Counted from the stretch's first letter, positions 16,796 through 26,752 are shown. The stretch: 64,000 bases of DNA from Granulicella arctica (GCF_025685605.1 NZ_JAGTUT010000001.1:4672693-4736692), one strand, 5' to 3'. Numbers and translations are program-made. Notes: a model not told the origin generated them from the letters alone.

Positions 16796-17800
16796 TCAAG
16801 GGGTTACGGTTGCGAGTTGAATCGCCTGGAGCATGGCCTGGAGCATGCTGCGTTCGTCGGCCTTGCCTGTTCCGGCGATGTCGAAGGCGGTCCCATGATC
16901 GACTGATGTTCTTACGACAGGTAGGCCGATGGTGATGTTGACGCCTGACTCGAGCCCCAGCACCTTGACCGGTCCGTGGCCCTGGTCGTGGTACATCGCT
17001 ACGACGAGATCGAAGTCGCCACGCTGCGCGCGAAAAAAGAGTGTGTCCGCAGGCAGTGGGCCTTCGATGTCGATGCCCTGGGCACGGCATCGACGGATTG
17101 CCGGCTCAATCTTCTCGGCCTCTTCACCCCGTCCGAACAGGCCGTTCTCCCCAGCGTGTGGATTGATGGCACACACTCCAACGCGTGGGTTTGCAATCCC
17201 TGCACGTCGCAGCGCATCGACTCCGCGCAGGATGGTGCGTTCGACGAGTTCTGGCCCAATCTTCGCGATGGCGTCAATGAGCCCGATGTGAGTCGTGACG
17301 TGGATCACGTTCATCTTCGGTGTGCTCAGCATCATCGAAACTTCGGGCGTACCGGTGAGGGCCGCGAGCATTTCGGTATGCCCCGGATACTTGTGTCCCC
17401 CGGCGTGCAGTGCTTCCTTATTGAGCGGCGCGGTGCATATCGCCTGCACCTTGCCGGCAAGCGCGAGTTTCGCTGCAATCTCCATATACCGAAAAGCTGC
17501 ATCGCCGGCGATGGGCGAGAGCACGCCCCATGGAAGATCCTCAGGGATCAACTCAAGATCAATACAGTCAACGATGCCATACGCATAGAGGGCTCGATCG
17601 AACTGTTCCGCATTGAGGCCACGGACCTTAAAAGGTGCGCCCACGACCACGGCAGCTTTGCGGAGGCGTGCGGCATCGCCGATCACCAGTGGGTAGCACT
17701 TCTCGTAGAGATCAGCATGCATCAACGTCTTGATGATGATCTCGGGGCCAACGCCGGCGGCGTCACCCATCGTCATCGCGATAATCGGTCGGGGTGTCAT
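16796..17800 (-). CDS. pdxA2: 4-phospho-D-threonate/erythronate dehydrogenase, PdxA2-like
   Basis: A 334-residue PdxA-family NAD-dependent dehydrogenase. It shows PIIAMTMGDAAGVGPEIIIK at the N-terminus, APLNKEALHAGGHKYPGHTEML, CAINPHAGENGLFGRGEE and VAMYHDQGHGPVKVLG, with the three metal-binding histidines of the family. True PdxA works in vitamin B6 synthesis; PdxA2 oxidises 4-phospho-D-threonate or -erythronate. A kinase of the matching family nearby and a cotranscribed permease favour PdxA2. The ATG at 17800 has AAGGAG five bases upstream and overlaps the stop of the permease gene (ATGA). Confidence 0.82.
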   Translation of the reverse strand: MTPRPIIAMTMGDAAGVGPEIIIKTLMHADLYEKCYPLVIGDAARLRKAAVVVGAPFKVRGLNAEQFDRALYAYGIVDCIDLELIPEDLPWGVLSPIAGDAAFRYMEIAAKLALAGKVQAICTAPLNKEALHAGGHKYPGHTEMLAALTGTPEVSMMLSTPKMNVIHVTTHIGLIDAIAKIGPELVERTILRGVDALRRAGIANPRVGVCAINPHAGENGLFGRGEEAEKIEPAIRRCRAQGIDIEGPLPADTLFFRAQRGDFDLVVAMYHDQGHGPVKVLGLESGVNITIGLPVVRTSVDHGTAFDIAGTGKADERSMLQAMLQAIQLATVTP

Positions 17801-18819
17801 CGGGCTCCTTTGTTCCATGGTAACGAGTCGTCTGGATGTGGAGGGTCAACTGGAGGGATGTTCTCCTGGCTGCGCCTGATCCGCGCCCTCCACCAAGCCG
17901 TCAACGGAGGAACGACAAGGCTGCTTACGATGACACAGGCCGCTACCAGCACGGTCGCCGACGCAGCCGCCTGGAAGTAGTTATGGTTGGCTGTTGCCAC
18001 CAGCATGGGAACAGCGGCCGCGTTCCCCGCTGTGGTGGAGGCTGCTATTCCAGCAGTTCCATTGCCTCCAATGATCCGATCAACGGCGATGAGGCAGACG
18101 CCGCAAATGAGTACCAGGATGAGACCGAGCGCGAGGCCGAGCAGACCGGCTGCCCACACACGATGGAGGTCAAGCGTGGCTCCAAGAGCAAAGGCAAAGA
18201 AGGGGATCATGACTCCTGCGCCCTTGGATAGGAAGTCGCGCATCTCAGGATCGAGGTTGCCGAGTAACATGCCAGCGGCAAGGGGCAGGATAGCGCCCAA
18301 AAGCGTCTGCCACGGGAACGCCGAAAGACCCACGACTCCGAGTGAGACCATCGTGAGAAATGGGCCGGATTCGAGAGCCATGACGGAGTAAGCCGCTGTG
18401 TCCTCGGGCCTTCCATATTGCTCCATCAGGGCCATGTAGAGGCCGCCGTTGGTATCGTTGATTGCTGCAACGACGGCCAGGGTTGAGAGCCCGGCAAGCC
18501 AGCCGGTGTGAATGGGCTCGACTCCTAAGAAGTGCCCGAGCAGAGCGGCTGCGGCGAGGCCGAGTGCGATCTTGGTCACCATCAGCATGCCCCCCTTACG
18601 GATGACTTCCGGAAGCGAGCGGAGAGTAATCCTCGCACCCATGCAGACGTAGAAAACTGCGAGAATCGGCAGCGCTCCTGTAAAGAGCGCATTGGTAAAG
18701 GAAGCGAAGTAGACTCCGGTGTGCGGCGCGAGGGTCGTAATCATCGCCCCGCAAAGAAGCGGAACAATCATCATCCCACCCGGGACATTGTCGATGGCAT
18801 GTTTGATTCTGATTTGCAT
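17797..18819 (-). CDS. 2-keto-3-deoxygluconate permease family transporter (KdgT-like)
   Basis: A 340-residue membrane protein with about ten helices. It matches the KdgT family by IDNVPGGMMIVPLLCGAMITTL at the N-terminus, GLSTLAVVAAINDTNGGLYMALM and GIAASTTAGNAAAVPMLVA. KdgT proteins import sugar acids by proton symport. In this place, just upstream of pdxA2 with overlapping codons, the cargo is more likely a C4 acid sugar such as D-threonate than ketodeoxygluconate; this is inference. Confidence 0.85.
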   Translation of the reverse strand: MQIRIKHAIDNVPGGMMIVPLLCGAMITTLAPHTGVYFASFTNALFTGALPILAVFYVCMGARITLRSLPEVIRKGGMLMVTKIALGLAAAALLGHFLGVEPIHTGWLAGLSTLAVVAAINDTNGGLYMALMEQYGRPEDTAAYSVMALESGPFLTMVSLGVVGLSAFPWQTLLGAILPLAAGMLLGNLDPEMRDFLSKGAGVMIPFFAFALGATLDLHRVWAAGLLGLALGLILVLICGVCLIAVDRIIGGNGTAGIAASTTAGNAAAVPMLVATANHNYFQAAASATVLVAACVIVSSLVVPPLTAWWRARIRRSQENIPPVDPPHPDDSLPWNKGAR

Positions 18820-18923
18820 AGAAGCTAAATCACCTGTCGCGCGGTTGCGCGTATCCGTGCATCTTCGAAGCGGCCACGCGCACCCGGCACGTGGCGGGAA
18901 GAAGGTAGCCCGCCGTTTATAAA

Positions 18924-19244
18924 TCAGGCCTGCTCGACGAGGAAGTATTGCCTGCCTGTAAGGTCCGCCCCAAGCCCAGGAAAGATCGAGGACTGGTGCG
19001 CGTTGTGCTGCAGTTCAAAGTAGTACTGAGGAGCAAACTTCGTGCTGGCGTATGCGGCGGGGATAACAGCGTGGTAGACGCCTCCTCTCTGAGCCGTCGT
19101 CTCGGCAGTCTCATAGTACTCAGCCTGATTGACGTGGCGATACTTGAGGCGCATCTCCCCAACCGGAGAGGTGACATGCACTTCGATGGTCTGTGGTGTA
19201 CCAGATGTAAAGCTTGCAGCGGGCTTGTGACAAGATTGGCACAT
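18924..19244 (-). pseudogene. C-terminal remnant of an unidentified secreted carbohydrate-related protein
   Basis: A 106-residue frame (TIEVHVTSPVGEMRLKYRHVNQAEYYETAE, then YHAVIPAAYASTKFAPQYYFELQ and PGLGADLTGRQYFLVE) reads like the last, beta-rich domain of a longer secreted protein. No signal peptide is present and nothing upstream on this strand continues it. I take it as a leftover. The parent family is uncertain. Confidence 0.45.
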
Positions 19245-19321
19245 TAAACTTCAACGCGCCCGAACAGCAAGTATGGATTCTAGGCATGGTGGAAAGCTAG
19301 ACATGCAACTACGATCTCGAC

Positions 19322-20186
19322 GGGATCGTGTGGGGTTCGGAGCGGCAAGGGCCGCTTTGTAACATGCTTGGCGCTAGTCATTCGCACCCGTCGCTTTCGA
19401 GCATCTGCGACTTTCGGAAGACACGATTGCGAAGGCTAAGGCACAGGGCATCAATCCCGACCGTGCGGAGCAGGGCTTTCTGGAACTTGAGAAGTTTGTC
19501 ACTTCTACCCGTAAGGGCATGAAGCCCACGGATGGCTGCTACGTCACGCTATGGCGTCTCATGCTGCGTTATCCCGAGTTGCTTGCGTGGGAGTCGCTCC
19601 GGACACAAAGCTTGCGCGAGACGCAGAAGTCGATATACGACAAAGTCAAGTCCCTCAAACCGGAGATGGGTGTGGGCTGGCACGTGTGGAACAACAACTC
19701 GTTCAGTCCGATCTATCGTGCGGAGCAGGACCGTGCCGAGATGGCTCCGTACACTGACTTCCTTAAAGTTGTTATGTATCAAAACTGCGCTGGCGAACGC
19801 ATGGTCGACTACGTGAACTCGGTTGGTGAAACCTATTTTGGTGACGTGCCGAAACAGGAGCTCCTTGAGTTCCATTACCGCGTGCTGGACTATGGACCCG
19901 AAGCGGATATGAAGCATCTTGCCGCCACGGGCTTCTCCGCGGACTATGTGCTGCGCGAAACTAAGCGTGCCGAAGAAGGGTTGGCCGGAGCCAAGACGAA
20001 GCTATGGCCAGGCATTGATATCGACATCCCAACGGGAAACAACAGCGTGAAGAGCACTCCCGAGATGATGAGGGCCGCGGTAGAGGCAGCGTTCAAAGGA
20101 GGCGCGGACGGGGTCATTCTCTCGCGTAAATACCCCGAGATGAAGCTCGCAAATGTGCGCATAGCAGGCGAAGCACTCCGCGATCG
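19322..20186 (+). pseudogene. Broken glycoside-hydrolase-like (TIM barrel) gene
   Basis: The main frame from about 19420 reads EQGFLELEKFVTSTRKGMKPTDGCYVTLWRLMLRYPELLAWE, GVGWHVWNNNSFSPIYRAEQD and ADGVILSRKYPEMKLANVRIAGEALRD, which look like the second half of a sugar-hydrolase-type barrel. A short upstream part (GIVWGSERQGPLCNMLGASH) is in another frame, and the stretch between has lost bases. After EALRD near 20186 the frame only reads through to a chance stop at 20286. The N-terminal half is missing. Substrate unknown. Confidence 0.55.
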
Positions 20187-20229
20187 TTTGGTTTTGGCAT
20201 GCGCAGCGTTATCTGTTGAAGTTGTTAAT

Positions 20230-21908
20230 CTAGAGTTCGCCTTGCTTCATTTGGGCCACAGCGTAATCGCAAGCACGTGCAGTTAAAGCCATATAAGTAA
20301 GAGATGGATTCACGCAGGACGAAGAGGCCATGCAGGAACCATCCGTGACGAACAGATTTTTGATGTCATGAGCCTGGTTGTGCTCGTTGAGAACGGATGT
20401 TTTTGGGTCGCGTCCCATGCGGGCACTGCCCATCTCATGGATGGATTCTCCGGGTAACGACTGCGATGTAGAGGCGATGATGTCCTTAGCGCCAGCAGCT
20501 TCGAGCATCTCCGCGGCGGTGATGGCCATGTCGTTGTAGATGGCAAGCTCGTTGGGTTGCCACTTGCAACTTATTTTCATCGCAGGGATGCCCCAGGCAT
20601 CCACTTTGTTCTTGTCAATTACGAGGTGATTGTTGTGATTAGGCAGGCACTCACCGAAGCCGGTAAAGCTGAAGCGCCATGGGCCGGGCTTCTTCAGCAT
20701 GTTTTTGAAGTCCACGCCGAAGCCGGGCATGTCGCTGCCGCGCTCCCATCCTTCGCGGCGTCCGCCGCCCTGAAAGCCATAGCCGCGCAGGAAGGCGGGA
20801 TGCTTCTCCTTCACGTTCCTGAACCGGGGAATATAGATGCCGTTGGGCCGGTTTCCATCTGCACGTGATCTTCGTGGCCGGGGATGGTTCCGGAGGCCCC
20901 GCCTTTGAAGATGTGATCCATGAGATTGTGGCCGAGTTCGCCACTGGAGTTAGCGAGACCGGCAGGAAACTCCGGGGTGGCGGAGTTGAGCAGGATGCGG
21001 GCAGACTCGAGCGTGGAGGCGCAGAGAAAGACGATGCGGGCGTGGAACTCTATGGTCTCGCGGGTCTGGGCGTCGACAACGCGGACACCGGTGATCCTGC
21101 GGGTTTGAGGATCAAAGATAAGGCTGTGAACGACGCTAAATGGACGCAAGGTCATCTTACCGGTTGCCTGCGCAGCGGGAAGGGTCGAATTGATGCTGCT
21201 GAAGTATGAGCGGGTGATGCAGCCTCGCTGGCATGGGCCGCAGTAGTGGCAGGGGGCGCGACCGAGATGGAAGTCAGTAAGGATGGCTACGCGGCCGATG
21301 GTCATCATGCGGTCATCTGAAAATTTGCCGGCGATCGACTTTTTTACTGCGATCTCAGCGCAGTTCATCTCCATGGGCGGCAGGAACTTGCTGTCGGGCA
21401 AGTGGGCCAAGCCCTCTGCCTGACCGCTGACTCCGATGAAATTTTCGACGTAGGTGTACCAAGGCTCGATGTCTTTGTAGCGGATGGGCCAGTCGACGCC
21501 GATGCCCTCCTTAGCGTTGGCCTCAAAGTCGAGATCGCTGAGTCTGTAGGTCTGGCGGCCCCACATGACGGAACGTCCACCGACATGACGACCGCGGAGG
21601 AAGAGATAGGGACTATCGGGGTCGGTAGTGTATGGGTTCTCCCGGTCATCGACAAAGAACTTGGCGTTCCACTCATCGCCGATCTTGGATTGCACAGGCC
21701 GGCTGGTCAGTTCCGCCTTGCGGTCGCGCAGGCCACGGAACTTCACTTCCCATGGTGGAACGTGTTCGACGTAGTCGACCTCGGGAACGATAGAGCGTCC
21801 GGCTTCGAGCACCAGCGTCTGCATACCCTTTTCGGTGAGTTCCTTTGCAGCCCAACCACCGGACATGCCCGAGCCGATCACAATTGCGTCATAGGTATTT
21901 GCTGGCAT
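20230..21908 (-). pseudogene. GMC-family FAD oxidoreductase with one frameshift
   Basis: Two frames together give a full GMC sugar oxidoreductase of about 560 residues. The N-terminal frame (20811-21908) has IVIGSGMSGGWAAKELTEKGMQTLVLEAG (FAD binding) and GGRSVMWGRQTYR; the C-terminal frame (from about 20850 down to 20230) has RFRNVKEKHPAFLRGYGFQGG and HEMGSARMGRDPKTSVLN with the final GMC motif. A single missing base near 20856 (ETG|RPNG) causes the break. It may be an inactive gene or a sequence error. The intact subunit-3 gene directly upstream argues that the pair was functional recently. Confidence 0.7.
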
Positions 21909-21910
21909 AG

Positions 21911-22501
21911 TTATGCAACCCCCGTAATGGCGACGCAGCCCCCGCCGCTGGCGGGGATGATGGATTTGTGGAGCTCATTCTCAAAGCCAACCTCTGAGGT
22001 GTAGTAGCCAAGGAGCGTTAGTTTTTTCATCATCCCGAAAAAGTTCAAAGGAGCGACGGCTAGCTGTTGGCCTGCGGCTTCCGCTGCGGCCTGCTGCTTG
22101 CGAGCCACGGAGGCCTCATCGTCGAGAGACTGCATGATCCTGGTCTGTTGGACGGTGCTTGCGTCCACGAACTGCTTGCCGAAGAGCTTCTGGCTGCGAC
22201 TGTCGACATCGGCCAGTCCGGCAAGGAAGCGAGCTGTTGAGGCGTCGTCATACCAATCGAAGAGGATGAGGTCAATGAATTCATTGACCTTGGTAGCCTT
22301 CGCGCCCGGGGTATCGGTCTGCGGAATGATGAGTTCGGCGATCATGGTGACGGTCGCGTCCTGATGGCGGTTCAGGGCTTTCAGGCCGGGGGTGTCCGCG
22401 AGTTCCGCGTGCATGTTGTGGAAGAGGGAGAAGGCATCCGGCGTTAGTGCGGGTATGATCGCTGCCGATGCGAGCAGCCTAAGTACTTCCCTACGATCCA
22501 T
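21911..22501 (-). CDS. Gluconate 2-dehydrogenase subunit 3 family protein, Tat-exported
   Basis: A 196-residue protein. It begins MDRREVLRLLASAAIIPAL, a twin-arginine-type signal, followed by the subunit-3 pattern (TVTMIAELIIPQTDTPGAKATKVNEFIDLILFDWY). Such proteins are the small partner of GMC-type sugar or gluconate dehydrogenases in the periplasm and help export the flavoprotein, which has no signal of its own. I chose the ATG at 22501, which follows GGAGGAGCTC; the frame is open further upstream. It ends two bases before the GMC gene. Confidence 0.82.
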   Translation of the reverse strand: MDRREVLRLLASAAIIPALTPDAFSLFHNMHAELADTPGLKALNRHQDATVTMIAELIIPQTDTPGAKATKVNEFIDLILFDWYDDASTARFLAGLADVDSRSQKLFGKQFVDASTVQQTRIMQSLDDEASVARKQQAAAEAAGQQLAVAPLNFFGMMKKLTLLGYYTSEVGFENELHKSIIPASGGGCVAITGVA

Positions 22502-22931
22502 CTGAGCTCCTCCTAAGGCATCAAGAACTACCTGCCTTATCGCGTCTCTTATGATAACCCTGCGTATGCACCTCCGGCATCCTTGTGGAACCCCGCTTTG
22601 ACAGGTCAAAAAGGTAGGGCCATTTTTGGAGAAGAATGCTGCACCGAGGGCGGTTTACCTGATGGTGCCTGCGCAGCGTCTGCGTCAACTCTCCGGAGAG
22701 GCTCACAGAACCTCTCCGTCTATGGCCTGAGCCATGGGCAGCTTATGTAAAGCAGAGTTGTTTCGAACTGCATCGTGCTGACGTCAGGGGCTTGTGCGCT
22801 CGGGGAGAGTCGCTGGGTCGTTATAATAACGAAGGCGGCTTTTGTGCTAAGCGTGACAGAGCCCTGCCAAGCACGCAGATGTTGAGGGCCTTCCATTGCC
22901 AACACTGCAACGCAGAGGATTACAGGGAGAC
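22502..22931. other. Divergent control region between the subunit-3 gene and metH
   Basis: A 430-base region without a gene. A hairpin with arms CGGAGAGG (22694-22701) and CCTCTCCG (22711-22718) lies near the middle. I looked for cobalamin or SAM riboswitch signatures upstream of the methionine synthase gene and could not recognise one. Confidence 0.4.
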
Positions 22932-24047
22932 ATGACTACAGCCAGCCAACATCCTCTAGAAAAGATACTCGAGAGCCGGATTGCCATTATCGATGGAGCC
23001 ATGGGCACGACGATCCGCACCTACGGCATGCAGGAAGTGGATATTCGCGGGGAGCGTTTCAAAGACTCGAATAAGGATCTACTTAATAACGGGGATCTTT
23101 TTTCCCTGACACAACCAGACATGATCTGTGACATCCATCGCCGGTTCCTTGAGGCTGGCGCTGACATCATCGAGACGAATACGTTTGGCGCGACCAGCAT
23201 TACGCAGAGCGAGTTCTTTGTCGAGGATCCAAGAGAGTCCGGCGGGCGCAAAGATCCCGACTTCTATCAGAAGGTCATCGAGGATTCGGCGCTCAACAGC
23301 CTGGCGTGGGAGATCAACGAGCAGTCGGCTCGGCAGTGCAGGGAGTGGGCCGATCGTGTGGGAAACACGACGGGTCGGCAACGGTTTGTAGCCGGTGCGA
23401 TTGGACCGCTGACGGTGTCTCTATCGAACTCGCCAGACGCTGATGACGCGGGCTTCAGAGTTGTGACATTCGACCAGGTGAAGGCTGCTTATGCGTCGCA
23501 GGTCCGCGCCCTTATAGCTGGTGGATCCGATCTTCTTCTTGTCGAAACAATCTTCGACTCACTCAACGCCAAGGCGGCGCTGGTCGCGATTCGCGAGGTC
23601 TTCGATGAGGATGGATTGACGGCGAGTCATAAGGAGTTGCCGGTGATGATCTCTGCAGCGGTAGGGCGCGGAGGCGAGACGCTTATCTCGGCGCAGACCA
23701 CGGAGGCCTTCTGGAATGCGGTAAAGCATGTGAACCCGCTGTCGGTAGGACTGAATTGCTCCCTTGGACCTGATCTGATGTATCCATTTCTGGAAGAGCT
23801 TTCGGAGAAGGCCAATGTGGCGATCTCATGCTATCCGAACGCTGGTCTACCGAATCCGCTTTCGGAGACGGGCTTCGACCTGGGACCTCCAGATATGGCT
23901 CGCTACCTGGGAGACTTTGCACAGAGTGGTTTGATCAACATCGCTGGCGGATGCTGCGGCAATACGCCGGAGCATATCGCAGCGATTGCGAAGGCACTAG
24001 AAGGCAGAGTTCCGCGCAAGCTCAATCGGATCGAGGTCGCAGCTTGA
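22932..24047 (+). CDS. metH: Methionine synthase, homocysteine-binding part (split MetH)
   Basis: A 371-residue protein corresponding to the N-terminal homocysteine S-methyltransferase domain of cobalamin-dependent methionine synthase. IAIIDGAMGTTIRTYGM, ADIIETNTFGATSITQSEF and the zinc cysteines in VGLNCSLGPD and NIAGGCCGNTPEHI are present. It stops after the domain, and the rest of MetH follows as a separate gene whose TTG start overlaps this stop (TTGA). The ATG at 22932 is preceded by GGGAGAC. The two products must act together to move a methyl group from methyltetrahydrofolate to homocysteine. Confidence 0.9.
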   Translation: MTTASQHPLEKILESRIAIIDGAMGTTIRTYGMQEVDIRGERFKDSNKDLLNNGDLFSLTQPDMICDIHRRFLEAGADIIETNTFGATSITQSEFFVEDPRESGGRKDPDFYQKVIEDSALNSLAWEINEQSARQCREWADRVGNTTGRQRFVAGAIGPLTVSLSNSPDADDAGFRVVTFDQVKAAYASQVRALIAGGSDLLLVETIFDSLNAKAALVAIREVFDEDGLTASHKELPVMISAAVGRGGETLISAQTTEAFWNAVKHVNPLSVGLNCSLGPDLMYPFLEELSEKANVAISCYPNAGLPNPLSETGFDLGPPDMARYLGDFAQSGLINIAGGCCGNTPEHIAAIAKALEGRVPRKLNRIEVAA

Positions 24048-26752
24048 GCGTTGCCATAGAGACTAAACCGCTCCGGCTGTCAGGATCACAACCCTTTACT
24101 CAGCAACCTGGCGTTTACATCATGATTGGTGAGCGGACCAACGTGGCCGGCTCGCCCAAATTTGCAAAGCTGGTGAAAGAAGGTAAGTACGAAGAGGCAG
24201 TGAGTGTGGCCCGGCAGCAGGTGGAGAACGGAGCCAACGTCATCGACATCTGTATGGATGAGGGCATGATCGATGGCGTTGCGGCGATGACGCGCTACCT
24301 GCAACTGCTGGGGAGCGAACCAGAGGTCGCGAAGGTTCCCTTCATGGTGGACTCCTCGAAGTGGGAGGTCATTGAAGCGGGACTGAAATGCCTGCAGGGT
24401 AAGGGAATCGTCAACTCGATCTCGCTTAAGGAAGGCGAGGAGAAGTTCCGCCAGAACGCCGCTGCAGTGCTGAAGTACGGCGCGGCGGTCGTGGTGATGG
24501 CCTTTGACGAGCAAGGCCAGGCGGCTACGTACGAAGAAAAGATCCGCATCTGTGAGCGCGCATATCGGATACTGGTCGACGAGGTTGGCTTTCCGCCTGA
24601 GGACATTATCTTCGATCCAAATATCCTAACCGTTGCCACGGGCATGGAAGAGCACAATAACTACGCAGTCGATTTTATCAACGCAACGCGCTGGATTAAA
24701 GCTAATCTGCGGCACGCGAAGGTTTCGGGCGGTGTATCAAATATTTCGTTCAGCTTTCGCGGCAATAACAAAGTTCGCGAGGCAATGCACTCGGCGTTTC
24801 TCTACCATGCAATCTCCGCCGGTATGGACATGGGCATCGTAAACGCCGGGATGCTTGAGGTATACGAGGAGATCGAACCCGAGCTGAAGATGCTGGTTGA
24901 AGACGTGCTGCTCAATCGACGTCCCGATGCCACAGAGCGCCTCGTAGATCACGGTGAAAAGCTCAAGAACGTCGGTCAGATCGTCAGTGAGAAGAAGGCT
25001 GAAGAGTGGCGCGCTGGCGCTGTGGAGGAGCGCCTTTCGCATGCTTTGGTGAGAGGCATCGACTCCTATATAGAAATCGACACCGAAGAAGCCCGCATTA
25101 AGTTAGGCCGCCCACTTCTTGTAATTGAAGGTCCATTGATGGCTGGTATGAGCGTGGTGGGTGACTTGTTCGGTGCAGGCAAGATGTTTCTGCCCCAGGT
25201 TGTAAAGTCTGCACGCGTGATGAAGAAAGCCGTCGCGCATCTCACCCCTTTTATGGAGGCCGAGAAGGCTGCGATGGAAGCGGCTGGTCTTGTCGTCAAA
25301 GCGCAAGGAAAGATTATCCTCGCAACGGTCAAAGGGGACGTTCACGACATCGGTAAGAATATTGTCGGCGTCGTGCTCGCGTGCAACAACTACGAAGTTA
25401 TCGATATGGGAGTAATGGTCTCGTGCGAAAAGATCCTCGAACGGGCCAAGGCAGAGAAAGCTGATCTGATTGGCCTCAGTGGGCTGATTACGCCATCTCT
25501 TGACGAGATGGTGCACGTGGCGAAGGAGATGGAGCGTCAGGGCTTCAAACTGCCGCTACTCGTTGGCGGAGCTACCACCAGCCGGGCGCACACCGCGGTT
25601 AAGATTGCGCCACACTACAGCGAGCCGGTAATCCACGTGCTCGACGCGAGTCGAGCAGTTCCAGTAACAACCAGTCTTCTTAGCGATGACGGAAAAGCTG
25701 AGTTTGTTTTACGTCATCGCGCTGACTACGAGGCGATACGTAAGAAGCACTCCGCGCCAAAGCAGAAGACAATTGCGCTTGAGACCGCTCGTGCCAGGCA
25801 CACTCCAATCGAATGGCGCTGTGAGGACCTGCCTGCACCCGAGTTCATCGGCATCCGTGTGCTGGATAACTTTCCCTTGGATATGTTGCGCGAGTACATC
25901 GACTGGTCACCGTTCTTCCATACTTGGGGCATGAAGGGCATCTATCCGCGCATCTTCGATCACGAGGAGCAAGGTGCCGAGGCCCGCAAGCTCTTCGCTG
26001 ACGGCAATGCGCTGCTGGACGTAATTATTGAGAAGAACCTGATCGTGGCCCGTGGTGTGTACGGTTTATTTCCTGCCAATGCCGTCGGCGATGACATCGA
26101 ATTGTACGCGGACGACACACGGGACGAGGTGCTTGAGCGGTTCCATTTTCTCCGCCAACAAGCGAATAGAGAAGGAAATGAACCTTGCCGATCACTAGCT
26201 GACTTTATAGCGCCGAAGGAAACGAAGCTTCGGGATCATATCGGTGCGTTTGCTGTAACAAGCGGAATCGGCCTTAAGGAATTATGTGATGGGTTCAGAG
26301 CTGAGAACGATGACTACAACGCGATAATGGCTGAGGCTCTTGCAGACCGACTGGCCGAGGCGTTCGCCGAATGTCTGCATAAGCGAGTGCGGGATGAGTG
26401 GACGTACGGACTTGCAGAAGATCTCAGCCCCGCGGAACTGATCCGTGAGACATACCGGGGAATTAGGCCGGCTCCCGGTTATCCAGCTTGTCCGGACCAC
26501 ACGGAAAAAGGTACGCTCTGGCGTCTCCTCAATGTGCAGGCCAACACTGGGATGCTTATTACGGAGTCGTTCGCAATGTGGCCTGGATCGAGTGTCAGTG
26601 GCATCTATTTTGCTCACCCAGAATCCCGCTATTTCAGCCTCGGCAAGATTGATCGTGATCAGGTCGACGATTACCACGAACGTAAGGGTATGAGTGTAGA
26701 AGAGGTCGAGCGATGGCTTGGACCAAATCTTAATTACGATCCTGCGGAATAG
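24044..26752 (+). CDS. metH: Methionine synthase, folate, cobalamin and activation domains (split MetH)
   Basis: About 902 residues. It contains the pterin-binding domain (IMIGERTNVAGSPKFAKL), the cobalamin cap and binding domain with the DxHxxG motif (VKGDVHDIGKNIVG) and LSGLITPSLDEMV, and the C-terminal activation domain that binds SAM (GIRPAPGYPACPDHTEK, YFSLGKIDRDQ). The frame is open further upstream, but that part overlaps the first gene; the TTG at 24044, fused to the upstream stop, gives the natural start. An ATG at 24121 is a weaker alternative. Together with the first gene it makes a complete MetH. Confidence 0.9.
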   Translation: MSVAIETKPLRLSGSQPFTQQPGVYIMIGERTNVAGSPKFAKLVKEGKYEEAVSVARQQVENGANVIDICMDEGMIDGVAAMTRYLQLLGSEPEVAKVPFMVDSSKWEVIEAGLKCLQGKGIVNSISLKEGEEKFRQNAAAVLKYGAAVVVMAFDEQGQAATYEEKIRICERAYRILVDEVGFPPEDIIFDPNILTVATGMEEHNNYAVDFINATRWIKANLRHAKVSGGVSNISFSFRGNNKVREAMHSAFLYHAISAGMDMGIVNAGMLEVYEEIEPELKMLVEDVLLNRRPDATERLVDHGEKLKNVGQIVSEKKAEEWRAGAVEERLSHALVRGIDSYIEIDTEEARIKLGRPLLVIEGPLMAGMSVVGDLFGAGKMFLPQVVKSARVMKKAVAHLTPFMEAEKAAMEAAGLVVKAQGKIILATVKGDVHDIGKNIVGVVLACNNYEVIDMGVMVSCEKILERAKAEKADLIGLSGLITPSLDEMVHVAKEMERQGFKLPLLVGGATTSRAHTAVKIAPHYSEPVIHVLDASRAVPVTTSLLSDDGKAEFVLRHRADYEAIRKKHSAPKQKTIALETARARHTPIEWRCEDLPAPEFIGIRVLDNFPLDMLREYIDWSPFFHTWGMKGIYPRIFDHEEQGAEARKLFADGNALLDVIIEKNLIVARGVYGLFPANAVGDDIELYADDTRDEVLERFHFLRQQANREGNEPCRSLADFIAPKETKLRDHIGAFAVTSGIGLKELCDGFRAENDDYNAIMAEALADRLAEAFAECLHKRVRDEWTYGLAEDLSPAELIRETYRGIRPAPGYPACPDHTEKGTLWRLLNVQANTGMLITESFAMWPGSSVSGIYFAHPESRYFSLGKIDRDQVDDYHERKGMSVEEVERWLGPNLNYDPAE

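Noticed and set aside
16976..17980. A 334-codon plus-strand frame opposite pdxA2
   Set aside because: Composition and lack of motifs show it is a shadow of pdxA2 and the permease gene.
22700..22931. Possible riboswitch (cobalamin, SAM or SAH) before metH
   Set aside because: I could not match the conserved B12 box or the SAM/SAH core; only a plain hairpin is visible.
23828..24043. In-frame extension of the second metH gene to 23828
   Set aside because: It lies inside the first metH gene in another frame and has no MetH-like sequence; the TTG at 24044 fits the TTGA overlap.
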